Source: an uncultured Eubacteriales bacterium
GTDB taxonomy: Bacteria; Bacillota; Clostridia; Oscillospirales; Oscillospiraceae
Assembly (NCBI GenBank): GCA_900553545.1
Contig: USDP01000098.1
Location: 1-6,085 of the forward strand
Direction: 5' to 3'
DNA: 6,085 nt
Program-made: the position numbers and the translations under genes
The notes under the pieces: model-generated
Seen by the model: the letters and a program-made list of their open reading frames with translations, nothing else
Databases searched by the model: none
Told to the model about the DNA's origin: nothing
Shown here: piece by piece, positions 1-4,675 of the stretch
How the letters are laid out: the number at the start of each line of letters is the position of its first letter
Position numbering within the stretch: the first letter of the stretch is position 1

Positions 1-96
1 CACGTTCTCCGGAATGGATTCACAGTAAAAATATTCCTTCCACTGGTCGGCCATCACGCCGCCAGCCGCGCCCAATGCCGCTCTAATCAGTCCCAT
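1..96 (-). CDS. SPFH-domain protein, N-terminal fragment (runs off window)
   Basis: Only the first 32 codons are inside the window. The start ATG is at 96-94, with AAGGAG at 110-105 on the minus strand, 8 nt upstream. The peptide begins MGLIRAALGAAGGVMADQWK and continues EYFYCESIPENV. From memory of the family, this matches the N-terminus of bacterial SPFH-domain, 'virion core protein'-like (YdjI-like) proteins. These open with a short Gly/Ala-rich amphipathic segment, then a D-Q-W-K/R-E-x-F/Y motif, and often end in a zinc ribbon. Such proteins are thought to form membrane-associated oligomers, but their cellular role is poorly defined. The gene follows the kinase-like gene on the same strand, but a terminator lies between them, so it is probably a separate transcription unit. 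I saw no convincing promoter in 97-169. The assignment rests on the N-terminus alone. Confidence 0.7.
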   Translation of the reverse strand, partial: MGLIRAALGAAGGVMADQWKEYFYCESIPENV

Positions 97-169
97 GTTA
101 TGTACTCCTTTTCCATTTCTTTGATGTTTTTCAGACGTGCCGGGAGAATCTTTTGTTCCGCGCCGCGTC

Positions 170-210
170 AAAAAGCCTCCTGCGCGGGGAATTCCTGCGC
201 AGGAGGCTTT
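170..210 (-). terminator. Rho-independent terminator of the kinase-like gene
   Basis: A perfect 14-bp inverted repeat (172-185 with 197-210; arm AAAGCCTCCTGCGC) encloses an 11-nt loop. Read on the minus strand, the stem ends in a run of five T (174-170). It starts 29 nt past the stop of the minus-strand gene 239-847, as expected for its terminator. It also separates that gene from the SPFH gene downstream on the same strand. Confidence 0.85.
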
Positions 211-238
211 CAGTGTTTCTGCTCCCGCCCGGCTTTTG

Positions 239-847
239 TCACGCCATTTCCGCGATGTCGCAGACAATGTCGACGCACTTGTCCACGCCGAGCGTACCGC
301 TGTCGAGGCAGACGTCGTAATTCCCGGCCTCGCCCCAGTTGCGGTTCGTATAGTGCTTATAATAGACCTTGCGCTTGCTGTCCTTTTCCTGTAGGCGCTT
401 TTCCATCGGCTGCTTCGTCTCGCCGTAGCGCTCGCGAATACGCGCAGCGCGGTGCGCGTTGTCGGCATGGATGAAGACATGCAGGCAGTCGGGCCGGTCC
501 TTCAAAATGAAGTCGGCACAGCGGCCCACGATCACGCACGGACCCTTGTCTGCAAGATCGCGGATGACATTCGTCTGGCAGACATAGAGCTTATCGGAGA
601 CGGACATCGTGTCGATCAGGCCCATCGGATGGGACGAGACGGCGATGTTGAACAGAAAGCTGCTCGTCACTGTGGCGTATTCGCCGATCTCTTCGATGAA
701 TTCGTGCGAGAAGCCGCTCTCCTTCGCGACCGCATCGACCAGTTCCTTATCATAGTAGGGAATTCCAAGTCTCTCTGCAACGGCCTTGCCGATGGTGCGG
801 CCGCCGCTGCCAAACTGACGGCTGATGGTGATAACTTTGTTGGTCAT
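239..847 (-). CDS. Cytidylate kinase-like family protein
   Basis: A 202-residue P-loop NTPase resembling the Cytidylate_kin2 family (AAA_26-like nucleoside monophosphate kinase fold). The N-terminal strand and glycine loop are visible as ITISRQFGSGGRTIGK (residues 6-21). This is the S/R-x-x-G-S-G-G-R form of the P-loop that is typical of this family rather than of canonical Cmk. A second family motif, VIVGRCADFIL, lies at 105-115. An Arg-rich helix (133-140) and a basic lid-like segment KDSKRKVYYKHY (155-166) follow. Family members are assumed to phosphorylate nucleotides, but their true substrate is generally unproven and they often coexist with a normal cmk. The start is set at 847: GGGGGAG lies 6 nt upstream, and the ATG at 877 lies inside the promoter -10 box. 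The gene is monocistronic, with its own promoter and terminator. Confidence 0.85.
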   Translation of the reverse strand: MTNKVITISRQFGSGGRTIGKAVAERLGIPYYDKELVDAVAKESGFSHEFIEEIGEYATVTSSFLFNIAVSSHPMGLIDTMSVSDKLYVCQTNVIRDLADKGPCVIVGRCADFILKDRPDCLHVFIHADNAHRAARIRERYGETKQPMEKRLQEKDSKRKVYYKHYTNRNWGEAGNYDVCLDSGTLGVDKCVDIVCDIAEMA

Positions 848-875
848 ATGGACTCCCCCTTTTCTTGGTGGCTCC

Positions 876-904
876 ATTATACACCAATTTCACGAAATTG
901 ACAA
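876..904 (-). promoter_or_regulatory. Sigma-A promoter of the kinase-like gene, with palindromic spacer
   Basis: On the minus strand, TTGTCA (904-899) and a perfect TATAAT (881-876) are separated by exactly 17 nt. Transcription would begin near 869, about 20 nt upstream of the start codon at 847. The spacer contains the palindrome CAATTTCACGAAATTG (885-900; 7-bp arms around 2 nt), filling most of the space between the two boxes. That is a classic place for a repressor operator. Operator function is inferred; the promoter boxes are seen directly. Confidence 0.8.
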
Positions 905-916
905 CGAGTTTTTTCT

Positions 917-1139
917 GAGGCAGCACCACATGATTCGGCAAGCAGATTTGGCGAGAGATTTTCCGTCAAGGCAAGATTTGAAAAACGCAGACATACTTTG
1001 TGTACCCGCGAGGGGCATTGCCGCATCCGTAAGGCTCCTTCGTCGCCAACGGCTGGGCAATATTTCAAGTTTTTCAAACCGAAGCATTGGCGAAAAAGAT
1101 CCGTCAAAGCGCGCAGACGCAATGATGTGGTGTTGCCTC
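917..1139. repeat. 223-bp composite repeat element with imperfect terminal inverted repeats (MITE-like)
   Basis: The outer ends are GAGGCAGCACCACAT (917-931) and, inverted, GAGGCAACACCACAT (1139-1125), a 14/15 match. Inside, TTTGAAAAAC (977-986) is repeated inverted at 1069-1078. A block of the form TTGGCGA-n-TCCGTCAA-n-GC occurs twice in direct orientation (948-972 and 1087-1110). The element fills the intergenic space: its right end stops 1 bp short of the stop codon of the helical protein gene (1141), and its left end lies 12 bp upstream of the kinase gene's -35 box. An open frame of 81 codons on the minus strand (877-1122) runs through it without a recognisable domain or good ribosome site. 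No transposase and no clear target-site duplication are visible. The ends and sub-repeats are observed; classing it as a non-autonomous mobile element is inference. Confidence 0.65.
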
Positions 1140-1140
1140 T

Positions 1141-1572
1141 TCAAAGGTAGCGCCGTAACTCGTTTGACAGCTGCTCCTCTGCGTCGATCAGCTGCCCGGC
1201 CAGCGCACGGGCGTGGCCGCTGGCGGCGGGATACTGATTCTGATAGCGCGTCAGGGATTTGACGCCCATGTTGCAGCCGTCGACGATCAGGTCGGCAACG
1301 GTCTCGTCGCCGGGGCGGACGGTCAGCTTCCAGTTCGTTTTCAGCCATGCCATCGACTGCGCGACGGGATTGGCCGCCTTGCCCTCCTGGCCCTGCGCGC
1401 GGAGCAGACTGCGCGTCTCGCCGCCGATGCGGTCGTGGACGCGGCGGCTCTCGGTCAGGGCGTCGCGCAGCGCCGGATTTTCCACCCCCTCCAGCACCTG
1501 ATCGATCGCAGACATTGCCATGTTCGCGCCCGCGGAACATTCCTGCAAGAGAGAAATGGTATCGTTGTTCAT
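1141..1572 (-). CDS. Uncharacterised helical protein, possibly ferritin-like / DUF2383-like bundle
   Basis: A 143-residue soluble protein without signal peptide or membrane segment. The start at 1572 is chosen because AAGGAGG lies 9 nt upstream; an ATG 24 nt further up lacks such a site. The sequence looks like four helices: roughly residues 3-27, 33-58, 66-83 and 93-142. The second has Glu and His on one face (LTESRRVHDRIGGE), and the last is split by a short NQYPAAS turn (111-117) and contains IVDGCNMGVKSL. Helix order and the C-terminal G-x-x-x-x-x-x-Y pattern are reminiscent of DUF2383 and YciE-like ferritin-fold proteins. I see no confident E-x-x-H di-iron set, so enzymatic or storage function cannot be claimed. 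It is divergent from the DUF3006-like gene, and the repeat element directly abuts its stop codon. Confidence 0.7.
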   Translation of the reverse strand: MNNDTISLLQECSAGANMAMSAIDQVLEGVENPALRDALTESRRVHDRIGGETRSLLRAQGQEGKAANPVAQSMAWLKTNWKLTVRPGDETVADLIVDGCNMGVKSLTRYQNQYPAASGHARALAGQLIDAEEQLSNELRRYL

Positions 1573-1622
1573 AAAAATCGGCCTCCTTTTTTCCAATAGG
1601 ATGTGCAGAGGCGGCCGATCTA

Positions 1623-1631
1623 TGTTATACT
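1623..1631 (+). promoter_or_regulatory. Extended -10 promoter candidate for the DUF3006-like/Dabb operon
   Basis: TGTTATACT (1623-1631) is an extended -10 element (TG-n-TATACT) with no good -35 hexamer 17 nt upstream, which is usual for extended -10 promoters. Transcription would begin near 1638, just ahead of the AAGGAGG at 1641-1647. The same AT-rich patch read on the minus strand offers TATAGT/TATAAC, so it could also serve the divergent gene. That second promoter is uncertain. Confidence 0.45.
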
Positions 1632-1654
1632 ATATGAAAAAAGGAGGTCTTCTG

Positions 1655-1813
1655 ATGATTTTTGAACGAACCGTCAAAGAGATTCGCGGCGACTATGCCG
1701 TGCTCGTCGGCGAGAGCGGCGTGGAGACCGAGGTGGCGCTCGCGCTGCTGCCCGATGGCGTGCGCGAGGGCATGGTGCTCATCTGTGAAAATTTCGAATA
1801 TCGTATCAAATAG
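1655..1813 (+). CDS. Small DUF3006-like protein
   Basis: A 52-residue protein beginning MIFERTVKEIRGDYAVLVGE. AAGGAGG at 1641-1647 ends 7 nt before the ATG at 1655. The upstream in-frame ATG at 1634 lies ahead of this ribosome site and is rejected. The layout resembles DUF3006 proteins: a first strand ending in an R/E-G-D-x-A-V-L turn (residues 11-17), then LLPDGVREGMVL (31-42), where the family has L-P-x-G-x-x-E-G-D. The predicted fold is a small beta barrel; the function is unknown. It is shorter than the usual family member of about 70 residues. The stop TAG (1811-1813) overlaps the ribosome site of the Dabb gene, so the two are co-transcribed and probably translationally coupled. Confidence 0.65.
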   Translation: MIFERTVKEIRGDYAVLVGESGVETEVALALLPDGVREGMVLICENFEYRIK

Positions 1814-1825
1814 GGAGGAACAACA

Positions 1826-2110
1826 ATGATCCGTCATATTGTCATGTGGAAATTCCGCGAGGGCGAAGAAGAAAACCGCGAAAAATTTCTGTCCGGCCTA
1901 CAGGCGCTGGACGGCGTGATCCCGGAGATCCGGCACATGGAGATTCACCGCAGTTGCAAGCCCGGCAATACCTACGACGCCTGCCTGATTGCTGATTTTG
2001 ATGATCTGGAGGCCCTGAGCCGCTATAAGAACGACCCGCGCCACGTTGCCGTCTCTACGCTCTGCAAGTCCATCCGCGAATCGCGCGGCGCCATCGACTA
2101 CAATCTTTGA
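1826..2110 (+). CDS. Dabb family (stress-responsive alpha/beta-barrel) protein
   Basis: A 94-residue protein of the dimeric alpha/beta barrel (Dabb) family, complete and of normal length. Family hallmarks are visible: MIRHIVMWKF at the N-terminus with His4, a middle section GVIPEIRHMEIHRS (30-43), YDACLIADFDDLEAL (50-64), and Y-K-N-D-P-R-H (67-73), the place of the conserved Y-x-x-H-P-x-H. Members range from plant stress proteins to polyketide and olivetolic acid cyclases; bacterial stand-alone copies are mostly without known substrate. Translation starts at ATG 1826 after AGGGAGGA (1812-1819), which overlaps the stop codon of the upstream gene. The 3' end overlaps the convergent flavodoxin-like remnant by 13 bp, and no terminator is visible between them. 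Confidence 0.85.
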   Translation: MIRHIVMWKFREGEEENREKFLSGLQALDGVIPEIRHMEIHRSCKPGNTYDACLIADFDDLEALSRYKNDPRHVAVSTLCKSIRESRGAIDYNL

Positions 2111-2535
2111 TCGCTCCCACCACAGCGCGAATTTGTGGGAATTTCGCGATATCTTCCGACCTTGCACTGGACGCTGCGCAGCGCCGTGTGATGGATGCCA
2201 AGCTGCGCGTCCATCTCACGCGCTGCGTTTTCATACTGCCCGCGCGTGTGATGTACCAGAATATAGTCCGCCGTGCGGATCTTCCCGGCGGCCTCGCCGC
2301 AGAAGGCGCGCATCGGCGCGGCCAGCGCAAACACCCAGATTGGCGAGACGATCGTCACGTGCGCATACTTCGCGAGATCAACATCGATCGGTGCAATCGG
2401 CATTGCCCAGCGGTGCATGCCGTACCGTCCACACCACCAGAAGCCGAGCGTCCCTTCCGTCCGCTCTGCGGCGCGGAGTTCATAGACTGCCGCGCCCGTC
2501 CGAAGCGGGAGCGTGGTTGCTCTTCCCGCTTCATC
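2098..2535 (-). pseudogene. Flavodoxin-like protein remnant lacking start and FMN phosphate-loop N-terminus
   Basis: The open frame from the stop at 2538-2536 to the stop at 2100-2098 encodes 145 residues. From about residue 12 (base 2502) it resembles stand-alone flavodoxin-fold proteins of Clostridia: T-G-A-A-V-Y-E-L (13-20), then GFWWCGRYGMHRW (31-43), DLAKYAHVTIVSPIWVFALA (53-72), and Y-I-L-V-H-H-T-R-G-Q-Y-E (91-102). In this family the P-I-W segment and the aromatic residues after it contact FMN. The usual opening of about 20-25 residues, a hydrophobic beta strand followed by the T/S-x-T-G-x-T/S phosphate loop, is missing. No ATG, GTG or TTG precedes Met40 (base 2418). A product started at Met40 would be about 106 residues and could not bind FMN normally. 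A 9-bp hairpin (2502-2532) sits exactly where homology stops. Remnant status is inferred; a sequencing or assembly deletion is the alternative. Confidence 0.6.
2502..2532. repeat. Hairpin at the break point of the flavodoxin-like frame
   Basis: GAAGCGGGA (2502-2510) and TCCCGCTTC (2524-2532) form a perfect 9-bp stem with a 13-nt loop. On the plus strand a T-rich stretch (TTATTTTTCTC, 2536-2546) follows, but no plus-strand gene ends nearby. On the minus strand the stem lies between the stop of the 49-codon ORF and the first recognisable flavodoxin codon. Confidence 0.55.
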
Positions 2536-2680
2536 TTATTTTTCTCCGACGCAGCGCGCGAAGCGGCGACCAAAGCTCCTTCTGTGAGACACTGCGCTCC
2601 AGTTCCTCGTCCCGCGCCCAGATGGGGGTCTGCGGCCGCTGCTGTGCAATGCGGGTCCATTCCATTTCAAAACGTTCCAT
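2531..2680 (-). CDS. Possible small protein, 49 residues, no known family
   Basis: The frame starts at ATG 2680 with AAAGGA about 10 nt upstream and runs 49 residues: it opens MERFEMEWTRIAQQRPQTPI, has an acidic helix-like middle (WARDEELERS, 21-30), and ends in a strongly basic tail (LRALRRRKIR). No signal peptide or membrane segment is present. Its TGA (2533-2531) overlaps an ATG (2534-2532) in the ATGA arrangement typical of coupled genes, but that ATG opens a frame without recognisable protein similarity. The flavodoxin-like frame next to it lacks its own start. It may be a real small gene once coupled to an intact flavodoxin, or a chance frame. The length, ribosome site and position support it only moderately. 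Confidence 0.4.
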   Translation of the reverse strand: MERFEMEWTRIAQQRPQTPIWARDEELERSVSQKELWSPLRALRRRKIR

Positions 2681-2883
2681 GACGTATCATTCCTTTCATT
2701 TGGATTACGCGCATACTCTACCAAGCGCTCCGCCCTATTTCCAGTCTGATTTTTCGCCTCTTCGTGTCGATTTTTCAGGTGCGGCGGTTTTCTCCGTGTT
2801 TTTTGCGGAAATAAGGATTGACAGGGCGCACGATTTATGAAAAAATAGAAAAAACAAAAACGCAGAAAGCGATTGGTAATACT
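2681..2883. other. 203-bp gene-free divergent intergenic region
   Basis: This separates the minus-strand 49-codon ORF from the plus-strand CFI-box gene. The middle is rich in pyrimidine runs and contains GATTTTTC twice in direct orientation (2748-2755 and 2769-2776), 21 bp apart, about two helical turns. The right third is A-rich and holds a possible promoter for the plus-strand gene. I found no terminator, RNA gene or credible small frame in it. Confidence 0.5.
2818..2846 (+). promoter_or_regulatory. Possible promoter of the CFI-box gene
   Basis: A perfect TTGACA (2818-2823) is followed after 17 nt by AAAAAT (2841-2846), a weak -10 with 4 of 6 consensus bases. Transcription would start near 2853, about 30 nt before the chosen ATG at 2884. 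The quality of the -35 box supports it; the weak -10 keeps confidence low. Confidence 0.4.
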
Positions 2884-3813
2884 ATGGAACAGGAATTTCT
2901 GACCGGAAAATGCCCAAAATGTATGCAGGAGCTGAGAGTCCCGGCGTCGCTTGCCGAGTTTTCCTGCATGTACTGCGGCGCGCGCCTTGCGCAGAGCGAC
3001 CTTGTGACCGAAGCGGCAGAGACACCTGCTGCGCCGGATGCGGATGCCTATGCCGCTGCGCTGGAGGAACTGTCCGGATGTATCCGGAACTACCGGGGCT
3101 TCCACAAGCGGGTGACAAAGACCGATTATGTCCCTGCCTTTGACGAATATGAGGCGGGCTGCCGCGCCGTGGTCGTCCGGCTGGATGCCGGGCTGGCCGG
3201 CCTTCCCGCCGATGCGCGCGCTGCGCAGCTCCGCGCCGCAGCCGGACGGATGATCGACGATCTGGCTGTCGACTGGGCCGCCAGGAAGGGCAGCCGCTTC
3301 CTGTTCGACGAAGACAAATACGTCGTCGCGCTCTTCTTCGTGCCGATGGTGCTGCGGCAGGAGCTGCCGTCCGGCTGTGAATTTGCCGACACACTGCAGG
3401 CCGTCTGGGTCGAGCGGTATCCAAAGTCGCCGTTCTACGTCGGCGATTACGAGACGCTGGTCGGCGGCTTCCGCAAGAAAAAGTTCCTCGGCCTCTGCTT
3501 CATCACGACCGCGGTCTGCGAGTCCGAGGGCAAGCCGGATGACTGCGCCGAGCTGACGGCGTTCCGCGCCTTCCGCGACGGATACCTCAAGGCCCAGCCC
3601 GACGGCGCGGCCCTGATCGAGGAATATTACCGCATCGCGCCGACGATTGTTATGTGCATCGACGTCTGCGGAGACCGGGACGCACGCTACGCCGCCATCC
3701 GCGAGCAGTATCTCCAGCCCTGCTACAACGCATTGCAGGCGGGCGATCTCGCCGGATGCAAGACGAAATACGTCCGCATGGTGCGCGATCTCGAGCGCGA
3801 ATATCTCAGCTGA
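2884..3813 (+). CDS. Zinc-ribbon and CFI-box-CTERM domain protein
   Basis: A 309-residue cytoplasmic protein. Residues 10-31 form a short zinc ribbon with C10-P-K-C13 and C28-M-Y-C31. An Ala/Pro/Asp-rich linker (44-57) leads to a mostly helical middle region (57-200). The C-terminus carries the CFI box: C205-F-I-T-T-A, then AELTAFRAFRDGYL (222-235) and I-E-E-Y-Y-R-I-A-P (245-253), the pattern of the CFI-box-CTERM domain, whose function is unknown. Cysteines at 205, 212, 221, 258 and 262 cluster in this part. Start choice: ATG 2884 is preferred although its ribosome site is poor; an in-frame TTG at 2818 lies inside a TTGACA box. The gene stands alone, with a GC-rich palindrome just after its stop and no T-run terminator. 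Fourteen of its 24 Arg codons are CGC, unlike the next gene downstream. Confidence 0.8.
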   Translation: MEQEFLTGKCPKCMQELRVPASLAEFSCMYCGARLAQSDLVTEAAETPAAPDADAYAAALEELSGCIRNYRGFHKRVTKTDYVPAFDEYEAGCRAVVVRLDAGLAGLPADARAAQLRAAAGRMIDDLAVDWAARKGSRFLFDEDKYVVALFFVPMVLRQELPSGCEFADTLQAVWVERYPKSPFYVGDYETLVGGFRKKKFLGLCFITTAVCESEGKPDDCAELTAFRAFRDGYLKAQPDGAALIEEYYRIAPTIVMCIDVCGDRDARYAAIREQYLQPCYNALQAGDLAGCKTKYVRMVRDLEREYLS

Positions 3814-3823
3814 ATCACAATGC

Positions 3824-3842
3824 GGGCGGCTAATAGCCGCCC
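3824..3842. repeat. GC-rich REP-like palindrome
   Basis: GGGCGGCTAATAGCCGCCC is a perfect 9-bp inverted repeat around one base, 10 nt after the stop of the CFI-box gene. No T run follows on either strand, so it is not a canonical terminator. Its form (T-G-C-GGGCGG-core-CCGCCCC-T-A-C) resembles short palindromic repeats dispersed between genes of Oscillospiraceae. That family link is from memory and needs counting in a full genome. Confidence 0.6.
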
Positions 3843-3866
3843 CTACTTCTCGTAGGAGGAATGCAC

Positions 3867-4505
3867 ATGGGGCAGCAGCTGACCGACGATCTGTCCCGGC
3901 TTTTGGCGGGGCGGAAGCCCGATCTGATGGACAAGCGGGGGGAGTTCTCCGTGTTGGTCCCCCTGGTGGAGGGGGACGAGGGACTGTCCCTGCTGTACGA
4001 GGTGCGGGCAAAGACCATGCACAGCCAGCCGGGGGAGATCTGCTTTCCCGGAGGCCGGGCGGAGGGGAACGAGACACCGGAGGAGTGTGCCCTGCGGGAG
4101 ACGTGGGAGGAGCTTGCCATCCCGCCCCGGGCGGTCCATATCTTGGGGCGGCTGGACTTCATTGCCCACCGGGCGGGCTTTCTCATGCACGCCGTGGCGG
4201 CCAAAGTGGACCGGGAGGCGGTGGAGCATATGCACCCAGGCCCGGACGAGGTGGACGAGACCTTTCTGGTCCCCTTGGAGTATCTTTTGCCCCACCCGCC
4301 TATGGACCTGAGCTATAAGCTGGTGCCGGAACCCGGCCCGGACTTCCCCTATGAGCAGGCGGGTATCCCACGGGACTATGCCTGGCGGCTGGGGCGGGAG
4401 ACCGTACCCGTCTACCGCTGGCGGGACCGGGTGATCTGGGGCCTGACCGGGCGCATCACCCGGAACCTGTTGGGCTATATTCGCCGCCTGCCCAGGGAGA
4501 CGTAA
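3867..4505 (+). CDS. Nudix hydrolase, CoA pyrophosphatase (NudL-like)
   Basis: A 212-residue Nudix protein. The Nudix box spans residues 63-85 (G63, E69, R77-E78, E81-E82). Its usual Gly near the end is Ala84 (EELAI), a tolerated change. The preceding segment LLYEVRAKTMHSQPGEICFP (43-61) continues into GG and matches the CoA-pyrophosphatase signature LL-x-x-R-S/A-x(8)-G-x-x-x-FPGG. Such enzymes cleave CoA and acyl-CoA derivatives to 3',5'-ADP and 4'-phosphopantetheine with Mg2+ or Mn2+. Activity here is predicted by family only. The start at 3867 is preferred over the ATG at 3861: AGGAGG (3854-3859) is 7 nt from the former and only 1 nt from the latter. Arg is CGG in 16 of 21 codons, unlike genes to the left. 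It is followed by the rplU promoter, so it is not part of that operon. Confidence 0.88.
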   Translation: MGQQLTDDLSRLLAGRKPDLMDKRGEFSVLVPLVEGDEGLSLLYEVRAKTMHSQPGEICFPGGRAEGNETPEECALRETWEELAIPPRAVHILGRLDFIAHRAGFLMHAVAAKVDREAVEHMHPGPDEVDETFLVPLEYLLPHPPMDLSYKLVPEPGPDFPYEQAGIPRDYAWRLGRETVPVYRWRDRVIWGLTGRITRNLLGYIRRLPRET

Positions 4506-4543
4506 AAAAATTTCAAAATCCCCCAAAAATCCGGTCAAAGCTA

Positions 4544-4572
4544 TTGACACGGGGCGGGTGTGCTGATAAAAT
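4544..4572 (+). promoter_or_regulatory. Sigma-A promoter of rplU-prp-rpmA
   Basis: A perfect TTGACA (4544-4549) and TAAAAT (4567-4572) are separated by 17 nt, so transcription should begin near 4579. This leaves an untranslated leader of about 97 nt before rplU, which is filled with stem-loops. The Nudix gene ends 38 nt upstream of the -35 box, and no terminator is visible in between. Confidence 0.85.
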
Positions 4573-4577
4573 AACAG

Positions 4578-4660
4578 AGCCGCTTTGAGTGGGACATCTG
4601 TGTTTTCAGATGGTCAAGCGGGACAGGCAAGTCCCCTCCCAGGAGAGCGAGTCCGTAGTG
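4578..4660 (+). ncRNA. Structured mRNA leader, probable ribosomal protein L21 leader
   Basis: CCGCTT (4580-4585) pairs with AAGCGG (4616-4621), enclosing a second stem CATCTG/CAGATG (4595-4600 with 4607-4612) over a six-base loop. A competing hairpin GGGAC/GTCCC (4620-4624 with 4631-4635) overlaps the closing stem by two bases. Many Bacillota carry an L21 leader upstream of rplU that is thought to bind L21 and repress the operon. The position and multi-stem architecture fit. The match to the Rfam model was not tested, so the class is inferred while the stems are seen. Confidence 0.65.
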
Positions 4661-4675
4661 AAGGAGTTGAAATAA

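Noticed and set aside
848..877. Longer start for the kinase-like gene at 877
   Set aside because: That ATG overlaps the TATAAT -10 box and would lie upstream of the transcription start; the ATG at 847 has a strong ribosome site.
877..1122. 81-codon minus-strand frame over the repeat element
   Set aside because: It lies largely inside the repeat and runs out through the kinase promoter; no ribosome site or domain was seen. It is better explained by the repeat.
2502..2546. Plus-strand terminator (hairpin plus T-rich tail)
   Set aside because: The nearest plus-strand gene ends about 390 bp upstream and the T run is interrupted and offset by several bases from the stem. It is kept only as a hairpin.
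2107..2682. 191-codon plus-strand frame
   Set aside because: It is antisense to the flavodoxin-like remnant, is Arg/Pro-rich with no motif, and has no ribosome site; the recognisable protein signal is on the minus strand.
2818..2883. TTG start giving the CFI-box protein 22 extra residues
   Set aside because: The TTG is part of a TTGACA box, there is no ribosome site, and the extension is Lys/Thr-rich and unlike the zinc-ribbon start.
3824..3842. Terminator of the CFI-box gene
   Set aside because: The stem is strong but its core is a single base and no T run follows on either strand, so it is better treated as a REP-like palindrome.
3861..3866. Start of the Nudix gene two codons earlier
   Set aside because: AGGAGG would be 1 nt from this ATG, too close to use; the ATG at 3867 has 7-nt spacing.
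2536..4077. 513-codon open frame on the minus strand
   Set aside because: It runs antisense through the CFI-box gene and into the Nudix gene, has low-complexity Pro/Arg/Ser-rich ends and no domain. It is a by-product of GC-rich codon bias.
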